DNA of 64,000 nt from assembly GCF_016698665.1 (NCBI RefSeq), contig NZ_CP068046.1:1984001-2048000 (forward strand), read 5' to 3'. Within the stretch, counting starts at the first letter, position 1, and every line of letters begins with the position of its first letter. The position numbers and the translations under genes are program-made. The stretch is from Devosia rhizoryzae (lineage in GTDB: Bacteria; Pseudomonadota; Alphaproteobacteria; Rhizobiales; Devosiaceae). Below, in pieces: positions 16,788-25,829 of the stretch. The notes beneath the pieces are model-generated. The model did not search any database. It had not been told where the DNA came from and saw only the letters and a program-made list of their open reading frames with translations.

Positions 16788-17711
16788 CTATTCCGCGCCG
16801 CCGCCGGCGGTCTGCAGCCAGGCCTCGCCGCAGGCCTTGGCCAGCTCGCGAATGCGCAGGATATAGCTCTGCCGCTCGGTTACGGAAATGACGCCTCGCG
16901 CGTCCAGCATGTTGAAATTGTGCGAGGCCTTGACGACCTGCTCATAGGCCGGAATGGCCATGGTCTGCCGGTTGGCTTCGGCACCCTTGGCAAGGATGGC
17001 GCGGCATTCGCGCTCGGCATCCTCGAAGTGGCGGAACAGGATCTCGGTGTCCGAGGCTTCGAAATTGTACTTGGACTGCTCCTGCTCGTTCTGCAGGAAC
17101 ACGTCGCCATAGGTGACCTTATCGGCGCCGGTGCGCCCGTTGAAGTTGAGGTCGTAGACGTTTTCGACGCCCTGCACATACATGGCGAGGCGCTCGAGCC
17201 CATAGGTGATTTCACCGGGCACCGGCGAGCATTCAAAGCCCGCGACCTGCTGGAAATAGGTGAACTGGGAAACTTCCATGCCGTCGCACCAGCATTCCCA
17301 GCCGAGCCCCCAGGCACCGAGCGTGGGGCTTTCCCAATCGTCCTCGACGAAGCGGACGTCATGAACCGACTGGTCGAGCCCGATCGCAGCCAGCGAGTCG
17401 AGATAGAGCTGCTGAATGTTGTCCGGCGATGGCTTCAGGATCACCTGGAACTGGTAATAGTGCTGCAGCCGGTTGGGGTTCTCGCCATAGCGGCCGTCCT
17501 TGGGCCGGCGCGAAGGCTGCACATAGGCGGCTTTCCAGGGCTTTGGCCCCAGGGCGCGTAGCGTCGTTGCCGTGTGGAATGTACCGGCGCCCATCTGCAT
17601 GTCATAGGGCTGGAGAATGACGCAGCCCTGCTCGGCCCAAAAATTCTGCAGGGTCAGAATCAGGCCCTGGAACGAGTTCCGTGGGTCCATATGGGCGGGG
17701 CGGTCGGTCAT
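16788..17711 (-). CDS. glyQ: Glycine-tRNA ligase alpha subunit
   Basis: A 307-residue alpha subunit carrying the class II catalytic core of glycyl-tRNA synthetase. [37 protein letters not shown] and the motif region [19 protein letters not shown] are seen at residues ~12-75. The start is taken as the ATG at 17711; a GTG one codon upstream is also in frame. It precedes lemA, DUF2207 and glyS on the same strand. The small membrane protein gene at 17764 lies 52 bp upstream, an arrangement also known in rhizobia. Confidence 0.97.
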   Translation of the reverse strand: MTDRPAHMDPRNSFQGLILTLQNFWAEQGCVILQPYDMQMGAGTFHTATTLRALGPKPWKAAYVQPSRRPKDGRYGENPNRLQHYYQFQVILKPSPDNIQQLYLDSLAAIGLDQSVHDVRFVEDDWESPTLGAWGLGWECWCDGMEVSQFTYFQQVAGFECSPVPGEITYGLERLAMYVQGVENVYDLNFNGRTGADKVTYGDVFLQNEQEQSKYNFEASDTEILFRHFEDAERECRAILAKGAEANRQTMAIPAYEQVVKASHNFNMLDARGVISVTERQSYILRIRELAKACGEAWLQTAGGGAE

Positions 17712-17763
17712 CACAAAGTCCCTTGATTGCGGGACAATGCTCTAGTTTGACGCCCCCGAGCGG

Positions 17764-17985
17764 TCAATGCCGCTTGTCGTCGTTGGGGCGATAGGTGCCA
17801 TCGTCGTCGCGCTTGAGGTCAATGACATCGGGCCGCTGCCGCTCGGCTAGGTCGCGCTCGCGCCGCAGGCGCTTGGCTTCCGCCGCATCGGCGTTAAACT
17901 TGCCCGACCAATCCATCCAGATGCGCCGCACGCCGAGATAGATGACGACGGCGATGAAGACGAAGAGCAGGATGCGCAGCAGCAT
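17764..17985 (-). CDS. Small single-pass membrane protein, unknown function
   Basis: 73 residues: one N-terminal transmembrane helix (LLRILLFVFIAVVIYLGV) followed by a highly charged cytoplasmic tail (KRLRRERDLAERQR...YRPNDDKRH). Conserved small membrane proteins of this design occur next to glyQ in Hyphomicrobiales. No known function. It is read in the same direction as glyQ and could be the first gene of that operon; the methyltransferase gene ends 51 bp upstream. Confidence 0.75.
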   Translation of the reverse strand: MLLRILLFVFIAVVIYLGVRRIWMDWSGKFNADAAEAKRLRRERDLAERQRPDVIDLKRDDDGTYRPNDDKRH

Positions 17986-18036
17986 AGCGGTCCGATCTTG
18001 AAACGTGCACCCTGATGTAAGCGGAGCCTGCCGCGA

Positions 18037-18819
18037 TTACCAGTCGAGCGCGGCCTCGCCACGAAAGATCGCGTCAAAATGCGGCACGAATCCATTGCCC
18101 TCCGGGCCATGGAGGGCGCGGCTCGCCAAAAGCGTCAGCGGCGCTCGCGAGCCCTTGCTGCCGCGCAGCAGGATGCGGGTCGCCGGAGCGTCCGGCCGGG
18201 GAGAAAGGGGCAAGACCGTCAGACCTCCGAAGCGGCCATCGAGGGCTCCAAGCAGAGCGCTCAGCACTTCCGCCGGATAGATGAAGATCGCCGTTCCTCC
18301 GGCTCGGGCACTGGCCGCGGCGCAGCGGCCCCACAGATCGAGCGCATCGGGCTCCATATGCCTCGCATCGGCGCGAGTCAGATCGGGGGCCAGCGTCCCC
18401 TGCCCCGCAGCAAAGAATGGCGGATTGGCGATCACGGCGTCATAGCCGTTGTCGGCCCACCCCGCCGCCCGCCGCGCATCTGCCATCGTCAGATCCGCCT
18501 CGATCACCTTGGCACGTGCTTCCAGCCCATTCCCCGCAACATTGTCCCGCGCCAGCGCCGCTGTCGCCGCATCGCGCTCCAGAAGATCGGCCCGTTCCGC
18601 TCGCCCCAGGCTCAGCGCAACGAGGCCCGCGGTCCCCACCCCAGCCCCCAGATCCAGCAGCCTGCCCGTTCCGACCGGCACTGCGGCGCCCAGCAAGACG
18701 CTGTCGAGCCCGGCGCGAAAGCCGTTGCGCGGCTGCGACAGAGTGAGCCGTCCGCCCAAAAAGGCGTCGCGCGTCACCGTTTGGTGTTTTACAAAATCTG
18801 TTGTCTGGTCTAGGGACAT
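18037..18819 (-). CDS. Class I SAM-dependent methyltransferase, TrmN6-like
   Basis: A 260-residue methyltransferase. LLDLGAGVGTAGL is the SAM-binding loop (~50-62) and VIANPPFF is an N6-adenine/glutamine-type catalytic motif (~125-132). The N-terminal LSQPRNGFRAGLDSVLL matches proteins related to tRNA1(Val) A37 N6-methyltransferase (YfiC/TrmN6). The start is set at 18819 (MSLDQTTDF); a longer frame to 18894 has an atypical sequence. Divergent from the polyprenyl synthase gene by 88 bp. The RNA substrate is inferred by family. Confidence 0.8.
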   Translation of the reverse strand: MSLDQTTDFVKHQTVTRDAFLGGRLTLSQPRNGFRAGLDSVLLGAAVPVGTGRLLDLGAGVGTAGLVALSLGRAERADLLERDAATAALARDNVAGNGLEARAKVIEADLTMADARRAAGWADNGYDAVIANPPFFAAGQGTLAPDLTRADARHMEPDALDLWGRCAAASARAGGTAIFIYPAEVLSALLGALDGRFGGLTVLPLSPRPDAPATRILLRGSKGSRAPLTLLASRALHGPEGNGFVPHFDAIFRGEAALDW

Positions 18820-18907
18820 CGCATGCTTTAGGCGGGGTTTGGCGGGACCATATACGGGTCCGCCCGTTTGCCACCAGTGCCCGCATGGCAACAAGGACCT
18901 TTAGGCG

Positions 18908-19921
18908 GTGTCAGTTCTGCCCCAAATCAATCCAACGCCAGCAATGAACCCGGTGGAGCGCCTGATGGCCGCAACCGCCGCGGACATGACGCGCGTCAAC
19001 GAACTGATCCTTGCGCGCGCCCATAGCCATGTCGACATGGTGCCCGAGCTTGCGCGCTACCTCATCGACAGCGGCGGCAAGCGCCTGCGCCCGATGCTGA
19101 CCGTCGCCGCCGCCATCCTCTTCGGCCGTGGCACGGGCAATGCCGTCAATTTCGCGGCGGCCGTCGAATTCATGCACAATGCCACGCTGCTGCACGACGA
19201 TGTCGTCGACGAAAGCGACATGCGCCGCGGCAAGCCCGCGGCCCGCATGGTCTGGGGCAACAAGGCCTCGATCCTTGTCGGCGATTTTCTTCTCGGCCAG
19301 GCCTTCATGATGATGGTCGAGACCGGCGACATCCGGTCCCTGGGCGTCCTCTCCGCCGCCTCGGCCGTCATGGCCGAGGGCGAAGTGTTCCAGCTCGCCA
19401 AGACCGGCGACCTCCAGACCTCGTCGGAGGATTATGCCGAGGTCATCCGCGCCAAGACCGCCGTTCTCTTCGAAGCCGCCTGTGAAGTGGGCGCCATCTC
19501 CGGCGGTGCCGACGAAGCCGGCTGCAAGGCGCTGGCGCTTTATGGGCTCGAACTCGGCAATGCCTTCCAGCTGGTCGATGACGCGCTCGACTATGGCGGG
19601 CAGTCCGGCACGCTGGGCAAGAATGTCGGCGATGACCTGCGCGAAGGCAAGATGACGCTGCCGGTGATCCTGGCGCTGCAATCGGCCAGCGACAGCGAGC
19701 GTGCCATCATCGCCAATGCCCTGGGCAATGCCGAGGCCAGCGATCTTGAAGTGCACCAGGTGGTTGCGATCTTCACGCGTTACGACACCCTCAAGCGCAC
19801 CTTCAGCAGGGCTCAGGAGCATGCCGCCGCAGCGGTAGCCGCGCTCGACGGTCTTCCCGAGAGCGAAATGAAGTCGATCCTCATCGACGTCGTCGAGCAC
19901 AGCGTCAGCCGCGCCAGCTAA
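18908..19921 (+). CDS. ispB: Polyprenyl diphosphate synthase (octaprenyl/decaprenyl type)
   Basis: A 337-residue trans-polyprenyl synthase that elongates FPP with IPP for the ubiquinone side chain. The first Asp-rich motif is LLHDDVVDESDMRRG and the second LVDDALDYGG; GKRLRPML supplies the diphosphate-binding basic residues. Chain length cannot be read from sequence; alphaproteobacteria mostly make Q10, so a decaprenyl product is possible. The start is a GTG at 18908. The stop overlaps that of the convergent ispE through CTAA. It sits close to another isoprenoid gene, but on the opposite strand. Confidence 0.9.
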   Translation: MSVLPQINPTPAMNPVERLMAATAADMTRVNELILARAHSHVDMVPELARYLIDSGGKRLRPMLTVAAAILFGRGTGNAVNFAAAVEFMHNATLLHDDVVDESDMRRGKPAARMVWGNKASILVGDFLLGQAFMMMVETGDIRSLGVLSAASAVMAEGEVFQLAKTGDLQTSSEDYAEVIRAKTAVLFEAACEVGAISGGADEAGCKALALYGLELGNAFQLVDDALDYGGQSGTLGKNVGDDLREGKMTLPVILALQSASDSERAIIANALGNAEASDLEVHQVVAIFTRYDTLKRTFSRAQEHAAAAVAALDGLPESEMKSILIDVVEHSVSRAS

Positions 19922-20802
19922 GCCCTAGCGCCAAGGAGCGGCGCGGCGGCGACCCAATAGTCAGGATGAAGCTTGCGGATTTCGTTCGCCGCCTCATGCG
20001 CCGGGCCCTCGGCGCCGAAAAGCCCGAAGACCGTGGCCCCCGATCCCGACATGCGCGCCAGCATGCAGCCAGAGGTCTCCGACAGTTCCTCGATCAAAAC
20101 GCCAATTTCCGGTACGAGCTTGACCGCTGGCGGCTGCAGATCATTGCGGGTTTCCCCGAGCCACAGACCCAGCTGCGCTGGCCGCGTCATGGGCGATGGC
20201 AGTGCCGGCAGCGGATAGTTGTCGTGTGCCCTGAGGCGACGAAACACATCGGGCGTCGAAACCGCGATCATCGGATTGATCAGCGTGATGTAGAGAGTGG
20301 GAAATTCCGGCAAAGGCGACAAGATCTCGCCCACCCCGCGCGCAACAAGCGGCCGGGACAGGAGGCAAGCGGGCACGTCGGCCCCCAGCTTTGCAGCCAG
20401 GTCTGATAGGTCTTGAACAGGCACCGGCTCCGCGGAAAGACTAGCCATGGTGCGGAGCGCCGCAGCAGCGTCCGCCGAACCGCCACCAATCCCGGCCGCA
20501 ACCGGCAGGTTCTTGGTCAGGTGCATGCGCAAGCCACCCGGCGCCAGGTCGGGCCAGCGCTCGCGGAACGCCGCTGTCGCGCGCAACACCAGATTGTTCG
20601 GTCCCGTGCCCAGCGCCCGCCCGAACGGCCCGGAGATCGTGAGGCTGTCGGTCTCCGCCTCTTCCGCGCTCAGCTCATCCCCAAGATTGGCAAAGACGAT
20701 CAGGCTCTCGAGGTCGTGATAGCCGTCCTCCCGCCGCCGCGTTACATGCAGCGCCAGGTTCACCTTGGCCGGTGCCGACTCCAGAACAGAAGCGGGCATC
20801 AA
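19918..20802 (-). CDS. ispE: 4-diphosphocytidyl-2-C-methyl-D-erythritol kinase
   Basis: A 294-residue GHMP kinase of the MEP pathway. APAKVNLALHVTRRREDGYH is the N-terminal substrate/Lys region, LPVAAGIGGGSADAAAALR the ATP-binding glycine loop, and ARMSGSGATVFGLF the C-terminal motif. It lies 3 bp downstream of the TPR gene on the same strand, so the pair is an operon with the TPR gene first; ispE following a TPR protein is a recurrent alphaproteobacterial order. Convergent with the polyprenyl synthase. Confidence 0.96.
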   Translation of the reverse strand: MMPASVLESAPAKVNLALHVTRRREDGYHDLESLIVFANLGDELSAEEAETDSLTISGPFGRALGTGPNNLVLRATAAFRERWPDLAPGGLRMHLTKNLPVAAGIGGGSADAAAALRTMASLSAEPVPVQDLSDLAAKLGADVPACLLSRPLVARGVGEILSPLPEFPTLYITLINPMIAVSTPDVFRRLRAHDNYPLPALPSPMTRPAQLGLWLGETRNDLQPPAVKLVPEIGVLIEELSETSGCMLARMSGSGATVFGLFGAEGPAHEAANEIRKLHPDYWVAAAPLLGARA

Positions 20803-20805
20803 AGC

Positions 20806-22536
20806 CTATTCGGTTTCAGTCTGCGGCGTCAGACCATCGGCCAGCTTTGGTGCCGCACGAGCCGCGACCTTGCCTTCCTTGTCCACGGAGGTGGCAATGT
20901 TCCACTGGAAGCGAGCCTCGCGCTTGCGGCCGGCCTTCCAGTAAGCGTCGCCCAGATGATCGTTGATCTCGGGATCGTTGGGCAGGATCGATACCGCGCG
21001 CTCGAGCGTCTCGACCGCTTCATCGATCCGGTCGAGCTTATAAAAGGCCCAGCCCAGCGAATCGATGATGTAGGCGTCTTCCGGCTGTGCTTCGACGGCC
21101 TTCTCGATCATGCCCAGGGCCTGGTCCAGATGCATGTCCTGGTCGATCCAGCTATAGCCCAGATAGTTCAGCACCGCAGGTTGATCCGGGTTCAGCTCCA
21201 GCGCTTTCTTGAAATCCGCCTCGGCCTTCTCCCACTGGCCACCCCGCTCGTAGGCGATGCCCCGAACATAGTGAAGCCCCCAATCGGAGGCGGCTTCGCC
21301 GCCCGAAATTCGGAGAGCGTCGCTATAGGCCTCGGCTGCTTCAAGCCAGTTCTCATTGGCCGAAAGCATATCGCCCAGCGAAGACACCGCCTGCAGGTCG
21401 TCGGGGTTAAGGGCCACGATATTGCGCAGACGCCGAATGCCTTCTTCGCGATTGTCGCCGGCGTCGAGGTTTTGCGCGATGCGAATGACCGCTGTCGGCT
21501 TCATCGGAGAGGTCGCGGGGATCGCATCGTAAAGCGCATTAGCGCTTTCATGCTGACCGGCAAGGTCCAGCAATTCGCCCACCGACATCGGGATCACGTC
21601 GGCTTGCGGGTCGAGATACATGGCAAGGCGAAGGAAGACCAGCGCCAGGTCGGCACTGCCGTCGCGGGAGAGGGCAATGCCAACCCCATGGAACATTTCG
21701 GCTGCACCGACCTGAACACTGGCAGCAAACGCTTCCGGCCGCTTGCCCGCTTCGAGCGTCTCACGCAGTGCCGTCGTAGTCGGGTGCTTGATGCCCTGCG
21801 CTTCGAATTCGTCGATGACGTTGAGCGCCGCATCCTGCTGACCATCTGCGGCCAGCATCTTGGCATAGGCTTCGACGATGCGGGGCACATAGGGCTCGGC
21901 TTCAAAGGCACGTTCGGCATAGCGAAGCGCCCCTTTGGTATCGCCTGAAACCTGCGCCATCAGGGCACGGTGGAAGACCAGAAAATCTTCAAGGCCTTCG
22001 GCGCCCAGCTTGGCGATCAGCGCATCGGCTTCTTCGCCGCGCCCGTCACCCACGAGTGCCCAGCCGCGCAGAATGCCCGCCGTGATGCCGGCAAAGCTGT
22101 CCTGGCCCACATCGGCGAGTTGCCGTTCGACGGCACCATAGCGGCGCTGCTTGAGCGCTTCGGTGGCGACCACCAATTGCGCCAGTTCGGACACTGGCTG
22201 CAACTCGATCAGATGCTTGGCCGTGTTGGCCGCTTCGGCAACGCGCCCGTCAGCTGCGAGTGCCACGAAGGCGCGGTCCAGCAAGATCGGATTGTCCCAA
22301 TCGGCCTGTGCTGCTGCATTGAAAGTGCGCGCCGCTTCATCGGTGCGCAGATCCTTCATGGCCTGCTGCCCGGCCAAAAAGCCGCCGGACACGCTGGGAC
22401 GGAACATGCGCAAGAGGTCCTGCGCCGCAGTATTGATGTCGAAAATGCTGGTCTGGGCCGCAACAGGCGAGACCATCAGCGCCAGGAAACCGGCCGCTGC
22501 GACGCGCAGGGCACGACGGGAAAAGTTGAGATTCAC
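20806..22536 (-). CDS. Exported tetratricopeptide repeat protein
   Basis: A 576-residue protein with an N-terminal signal sequence (ALRVAAAGFLALMVSPVAAQ) and multiple TPR units, clearest in the C-terminal half (ADFKKALELNPDQPAVLNYLGYS, then DSLGWAFYKLDRIDEAVE, then DHLGDAYWKAGRKREA). TPR solenoids bind proteins; exported or lipoprotein TPRs of this type act in outer-membrane or envelope assembly. The partner is unknown. The start is a GTG at 22536. Co-transcribed with ispE. No catalytic domain is visible. Confidence 0.85.
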   Translation of the reverse strand: MNLNFSRRALRVAAAGFLALMVSPVAAQTSIFDINTAAQDLLRMFRPSVSGGFLAGQQAMKDLRTDEAARTFNAAAQADWDNPILLDRAFVALAADGRVAEAANTAKHLIELQPVSELAQLVVATEALKQRRYGAVERQLADVGQDSFAGITAGILRGWALVGDGRGEEADALIAKLGAEGLEDFLVFHRALMAQVSGDTKGALRYAERAFEAEPYVPRIVEAYAKMLAADGQQDAALNVIDEFEAQGIKHPTTTALRETLEAGKRPEAFAASVQVGAAEMFHGVGIALSRDGSADLALVFLRLAMYLDPQADVIPMSVGELLDLAGQHESANALYDAIPATSPMKPTAVIRIAQNLDAGDNREEGIRRLRNIVALNPDDLQAVSSLGDMLSANENWLEAAEAYSDALRISGGEAASDWGLHYVRGIAYERGGQWEKAEADFKKALELNPDQPAVLNYLGYSWIDQDMHLDQALGMIEKAVEAQPEDAYIIDSLGWAFYKLDRIDEAVETLERAVSILPNDPEINDHLGDAYWKAGRKREARFQWNIATSVDKEGKVAARAAPKLADGLTPQTETE

Positions 22537-22631
22537 GAGGCTTGGGTCTCCCTATGCCGTTGCCGGCAGCTTTCGGGGCAAAGATTGGCGGTTTTGGGAC
22601 CGCGCCGCAAGGCTGGTCGCCAAATCGGCGG

Positions 22632-24278
22632 TCACATTCCGATGTAGTTGGGTCCGCTGCCGCCTTCGGGTGGCACCCAGGTGATGTTCTGGGCCGGATC
22701 CTTGATGTCGCAAGTCTTGCAATGAACGCAGTTGGCGGCATGGATGCGGAACACGGGCGCTCCACCCTCTTCCGCTACCTCATAGACCCCCGCAGGGCAG
22801 TAAAGCGGCGCCGGCTCGCCATAGCGCGGCAGGTTCTCGCGGATGGGGATGGCCGGATCGGCAAGCTTGAGATGCACCGGCTGGTCTTCGTCATGCGCCA
22901 GATTGGCGAGATAGACCGAAGCCCCGCGGTTAAAGGTCAGCTTGCCATCCGGCTTGGCATAGTTGCGCGGCGTGACATCCGCGATCGGCTTGAGCTTGGC
23001 ATAGTCTTCGCCGCCATGCGATCGCAGATTAAGCGGCGAGAAGTTGAAGATTGCCCGCCACCAGAGCTCGGCGCCGATGGCCAGCGACCCCGCCATCGTG
23101 CCCAGCCGGGACCAAAGCGGCTTGGCATTGGCCACCTCCCGCAGCTCCTGGGCAATGCCGGTGCGCATGATCGACGGCCCGAAATCGGCAATGAGGTCGT
23201 GCTGACGGCCCTCGGCCAGCGCATCACCCACTGCATCGGCAGCGCCGATGCCGGAGAGGATCGCGTTGTGAATGGCCTTAAGCCGCGGCGCATTCATGAA
23301 GCCTGCGGCGCAACCGATCAGCCCACCGCCCGGAAAGGCCAGCGTCGGCACCGACTGCCAGCCACCGGCGGTCAGCGCCCGTGCGCCATAGCTGATGCAG
23401 GTGCCACCCTCCAGCAGCTTGGCCACCGACGGATGCGTCTTGAAGCGCTGGAATTCGTCGAAGGGCGAAAGCGTCGGATCGCGGTAATCGAGATAGGTGA
23501 CGAGCCCGACATAGAGCTTGCGCTCCTCGGCATGATAAACGAAGCCGCCGCCCGCCGTGTCGTTGCCCAGCGGAAACCCAAGATAGTGGTCGACTTGGCC
23601 CGGATGGTGCCGATCTGCCGGCACTTCCCAGATTTCCTTGATGCCGAGCCCATATTTTTGCGGTTCGCGATCAAGGCTGAAGTCGCTCTTGATACGCTTT
23701 GCCAACGATCCCCGCGCGCCCTCGGCGATCAGCGTATACTTGGCCTCGAGCGCAATCCCCTCGGCAAAGCTCGACTTGGGATTGCCATCATGGTCGCGAC
23801 CGAGGTCGCCGGTGATAATGCCGCGCACCGGTCCGTCGCCGGTCCTGAGCACATCCACCGCTGCCGTCATCGGGAAGACGTCGATGCCCAGCTCCATCGC
23901 CTGTTCGCCCAGCCACTGCACCAGCCGGCCAAGGCTGACGATAACGCCATTGGGCGTTTTCATCTGCGGCGGCACCAGGGCGTGAGGCAGCGCGAAGTCG
24001 CCCGTGGCCGTTAGGAAATGATACGTGTCCTTGGTGACATCCGGCCCCACCGGCGCGCCCTTCAGCCGCCAGTCCGGGATCAGCGCATCGAGCCCCACGG
24101 GGTCCATGACGGCGCCGCTCAAAATATGCCCGCCAATCTCGGCCGACTTTTCCACCACCGTCACCGCAAGTTCGGGATGGCGCTGTTTCAGCCGAATTGC
24201 CGCAGCCAGGCCCGATGGGCCGGCGCCGACGATCAGGACATCCGTATTCAGCGTTTCGCGAGTGCCGGCTTCTGCCAT
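22632..24278 (-). CDS. etfD: Electron transfer flavoprotein-ubiquinone oxidoreductase
   Basis: A 548-residue ETF-QO that passes electrons from ETF to ubiquinone at the inner membrane. The FAD-binding DVLIVGAGPSGLAAAIRL is at residues ~13-31, and the C-terminal ferredoxin-like [4Fe-4S] motif is CPAGVYE followed by NCVHCKTCDIKDP (four Cys). The ending GGSGPNYIGM is typical. Length is normal. Divergent from uracil-DNA glycosylase, which starts 68 bp away. The etfA and etfB genes are not in the window. Confidence 0.96.
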   Translation of the reverse strand: MAEAGTRETLNTDVLIVGAGPSGLAAAIRLKQRHPELAVTVVEKSAEIGGHILSGAVMDPVGLDALIPDWRLKGAPVGPDVTKDTYHFLTATGDFALPHALVPPQMKTPNGVIVSLGRLVQWLGEQAMELGIDVFPMTAAVDVLRTGDGPVRGIITGDLGRDHDGNPKSSFAEGIALEAKYTLIAEGARGSLAKRIKSDFSLDREPQKYGLGIKEIWEVPADRHHPGQVDHYLGFPLGNDTAGGGFVYHAEERKLYVGLVTYLDYRDPTLSPFDEFQRFKTHPSVAKLLEGGTCISYGARALTAGGWQSVPTLAFPGGGLIGCAAGFMNAPRLKAIHNAILSGIGAADAVGDALAEGRQHDLIADFGPSIMRTGIAQELREVANAKPLWSRLGTMAGSLAIGAELWWRAIFNFSPLNLRSHGGEDYAKLKPIADVTPRNYAKPDGKLTFNRGASVYLANLAHDEDQPVHLKLADPAIPIRENLPRYGEPAPLYCPAGVYEVAEEGGAPVFRIHAANCVHCKTCDIKDPAQNITWVPPEGGSGPNYIGM

Positions 24279-24346
24279 TGAACAAGTCTCTTCGAGGGCC
24301 AGGGCGCGACTGGTCGCACCGAACGCGGTGTGACATAAGGAGCCCG

Positions 24347-25147
24347 ATGTCTCAAGATCGACCGCCGCTCAACAACGCCGAATTGCTTTCGGTGCTCGAT
24401 TGGTATCGGGCCGCCGGGGTCGACATGGCCGTGGGCGAGGACCCGGTCGACCGCTTCGCCCAACGCGCCCCCGCCGCAACGCCGCAGGCAAAAGCTGTGC
24501 CCGCTGCTGCCGCGCCGCAACCCGCCGGCCCCGTCGGGGGCGACCCGACCCAAGCGCGACAGCTCGCCGCTTCGGCGCAATCGCTCGATCAGTTGCGCAC
24601 CATCCTCGACGCCTATGACGGCTGCGGCCTCAAATTCCGCGCCACCCAGCTGGTCTTCGCCGACGGCAATCCGGACGCCGAGATCATGCTGATTGGCGAA
24701 GCGCCGGGCGCCGAAGAAGACCTCCAGGGCAAGCCCTTTGTCGGCCGCGCCGGCCAACTGCTCGATCGCATGCTTGGCGCCATTGGCCTCAACCGCACCA
24801 AGGTCTTTATCGTCAACACCGTCCCCTGGCGCCCCCCCGGCAATCGCGCCCCGACGCCTGAAGAAATCGAACTCTGCCTGCCCTTCCTCCAGCGTCAGGT
24901 TGAACTGGTCGCGCCCAAGCTTGTGCTGACGCTTGGCGGTCCGGCCATGCAGACCGTGTTCAAGAGCAAGAACGGTATCATCAAGATGCGCGGCAAGTGG
25001 GAAATGCTCTCCATTGGGAGCCATAAGGTCGACACTTTGCCGACACTCCACCCCGCCTATCTGCTCCGCAACCCACCCGCCAAGCAGCAAGCCTGGCGCG
25101 ATCTTCTGGCGCTTAAGACAAAAATGGTGGAGCTAGGGCTGGCTTGA
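24347..25147 (+). CDS. Uracil-DNA glycosylase, family 4-like
   Basis: A 266-residue protein whose C-terminal ~180 residues form a family 4 (Fe-S) uracil-DNA glycosylase domain: [34 protein letters not shown] and [12 protein letters not shown] Cys in CGLKFRATQ and others match the cluster-binding pattern in part. It removes uracil from DNA. The N-terminal ~85 residues are Ala/Pro-rich and probably disordered, as in alphaproteobacterial homologues. The start at 24347 follows an AAGGAG ribosome site. Longer frames upstream would overlap etfD. Confidence 0.9.
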   Translation: MSQDRPPLNNAELLSVLDWYRAAGVDMAVGEDPVDRFAQRAPAATPQAKAVPAAAAPQPAGPVGGDPTQARQLAASAQSLDQLRTILDAYDGCGLKFRATQLVFADGNPDAEIMLIGEAPGAEEDLQGKPFVGRAGQLLDRMLGAIGLNRTKVFIVNTVPWRPPGNRAPTPEEIELCLPFLQRQVELVAPKLVLTLGGPAMQTVFKSKNGIIKMRGKWEMLSIGSHKVDTLPTLHPAYLLRNPPAKQQAWRDLLALKTKMVELGLA

Positions 25148-25189
25148 ACGCAGCGCACTGCGGGACTAGATTGAGGCTTGGAGAAAGCC

Positions 25190-25423
25190 ATGTCCCAAGT
25201 CGCCAAGCGCTACACCAAGGCCGAAGAGGCCGCTATGAGAGCCGCAGGCCTGCGTCCGGTTACCATCTGGGTGCCTGATGTCACCCGCCCCGGCTTTGCG
25301 GAAGAATCCGCGCGACAGTCCCGCTTAGCTGCCGAGGCTGACCGGCAAGATCCCACAATAGACAGCTTCCTTGAGGCTGCATGGCGCGAAATGGATGAGG
25401 AAATCAGCAGGTCTGAGACTTGA
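25190..25423 (+). CDS. MazE-family antitoxin (DUF3018-like)
   Basis: A 77-residue protein: MSQVAKRYTKAEEAAMRAAGLRPV then WVPDVTRPGF.EE, the usual pattern of the DUF3018/MazE-type antitoxins, with an acidic helical C-terminus (WREMDEEISRSET) expected to wrap the toxin. A GGAGAAA ribosome site precedes the ATG at 25190, which I prefer to an in-frame upstream start at 25178. Its stop overlaps the toxin start by TTGA. Such pairs repress their own promoter through the antitoxin; no clear operator was identified. Confidence 0.85.
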   Translation: MSQVAKRYTKAEEAAMRAAGLRPVTIWVPDVTRPGFAEESARQSRLAAEADRQDPTIDSFLEAAWREMDEEISRSET

Positions 25424-25746
25424 GGCGTGGCGACCTTGTTGTTGTGGTACTGTCCGGTAATCTCGGCAAACCACGTCCAGCCCTCGTGATTCAATCTGAT
25501 CTTTATGCCGAAACGGCCGGCGTAATGGTTGTTCCTTTCACATCGCATATTGATGCCGAAATTGCATTCAGGATCATCATTGAACCCAGCGCTTCCAATG
25601 GTCTTCGCGAGAGGTCCCAACTCATGGTGGACAAGGTGACTACTCTGCCCAGGGACAAGGTCGGTAAGATAATCGGCATCCTCGACAACGCTGCTATCCA
25701 GCAAACAAGCGCGCAACTGTCCTTGTTGCTTGGTCTGGTGAGTTAG
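25420..25746 (+). CDS. MazF/PemK-type toxin
   Basis: A 108-residue MazF/PemK endoribonuclease toxin, starting with TTG inside the antitoxin stop (TTGA). RRGDLVVVVLSGNLGKPRPALVIQ matches the family N-terminus, VPFTSHIDAE carries the catalytic-type Thr/Ser region and MVDKVTTLPRDKVGKIIG is the conserved C-terminal block. It cleaves RNA at short motifs when unbound. The TTG start and overlap imply that toxin translation depends on antitoxin translation. There is no sign of frameshift. Base composition is slightly less GC-rich than the flanking genes, which fits transfer, but only weakly. Confidence 0.9.
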   Translation: MRRGDLVVVVLSGNLGKPRPALVIQSDLYAETAGVMVVPFTSHIDAEIAFRIIIEPSASNGLRERSQLMVDKVTTLPRDKVGKIIGILDNAAIQQTSAQLSLLLGLVS

Positions 25747-25829
25747 GCGCTTCCCTTCCGGAACAGCCTTGCTATCGTCACGTTCAGGTGATTTGAGGCC
25801 ACAACCCTCCAACGAAGGCCGATAGCGTC

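Noticed and set aside
20413..21948. Long plus-strand frame across ispE and the TPR gene
   Set aside because: Runs antisense to two genes with clear family motifs; the translation is rich in Arg/His/Gln as expected for a shadow frame.
22542..24014. Long plus-strand frame antisense to etfD
   Set aside because: The opposite strand has intact FAD and Fe-S motifs; the frame shows no domain.
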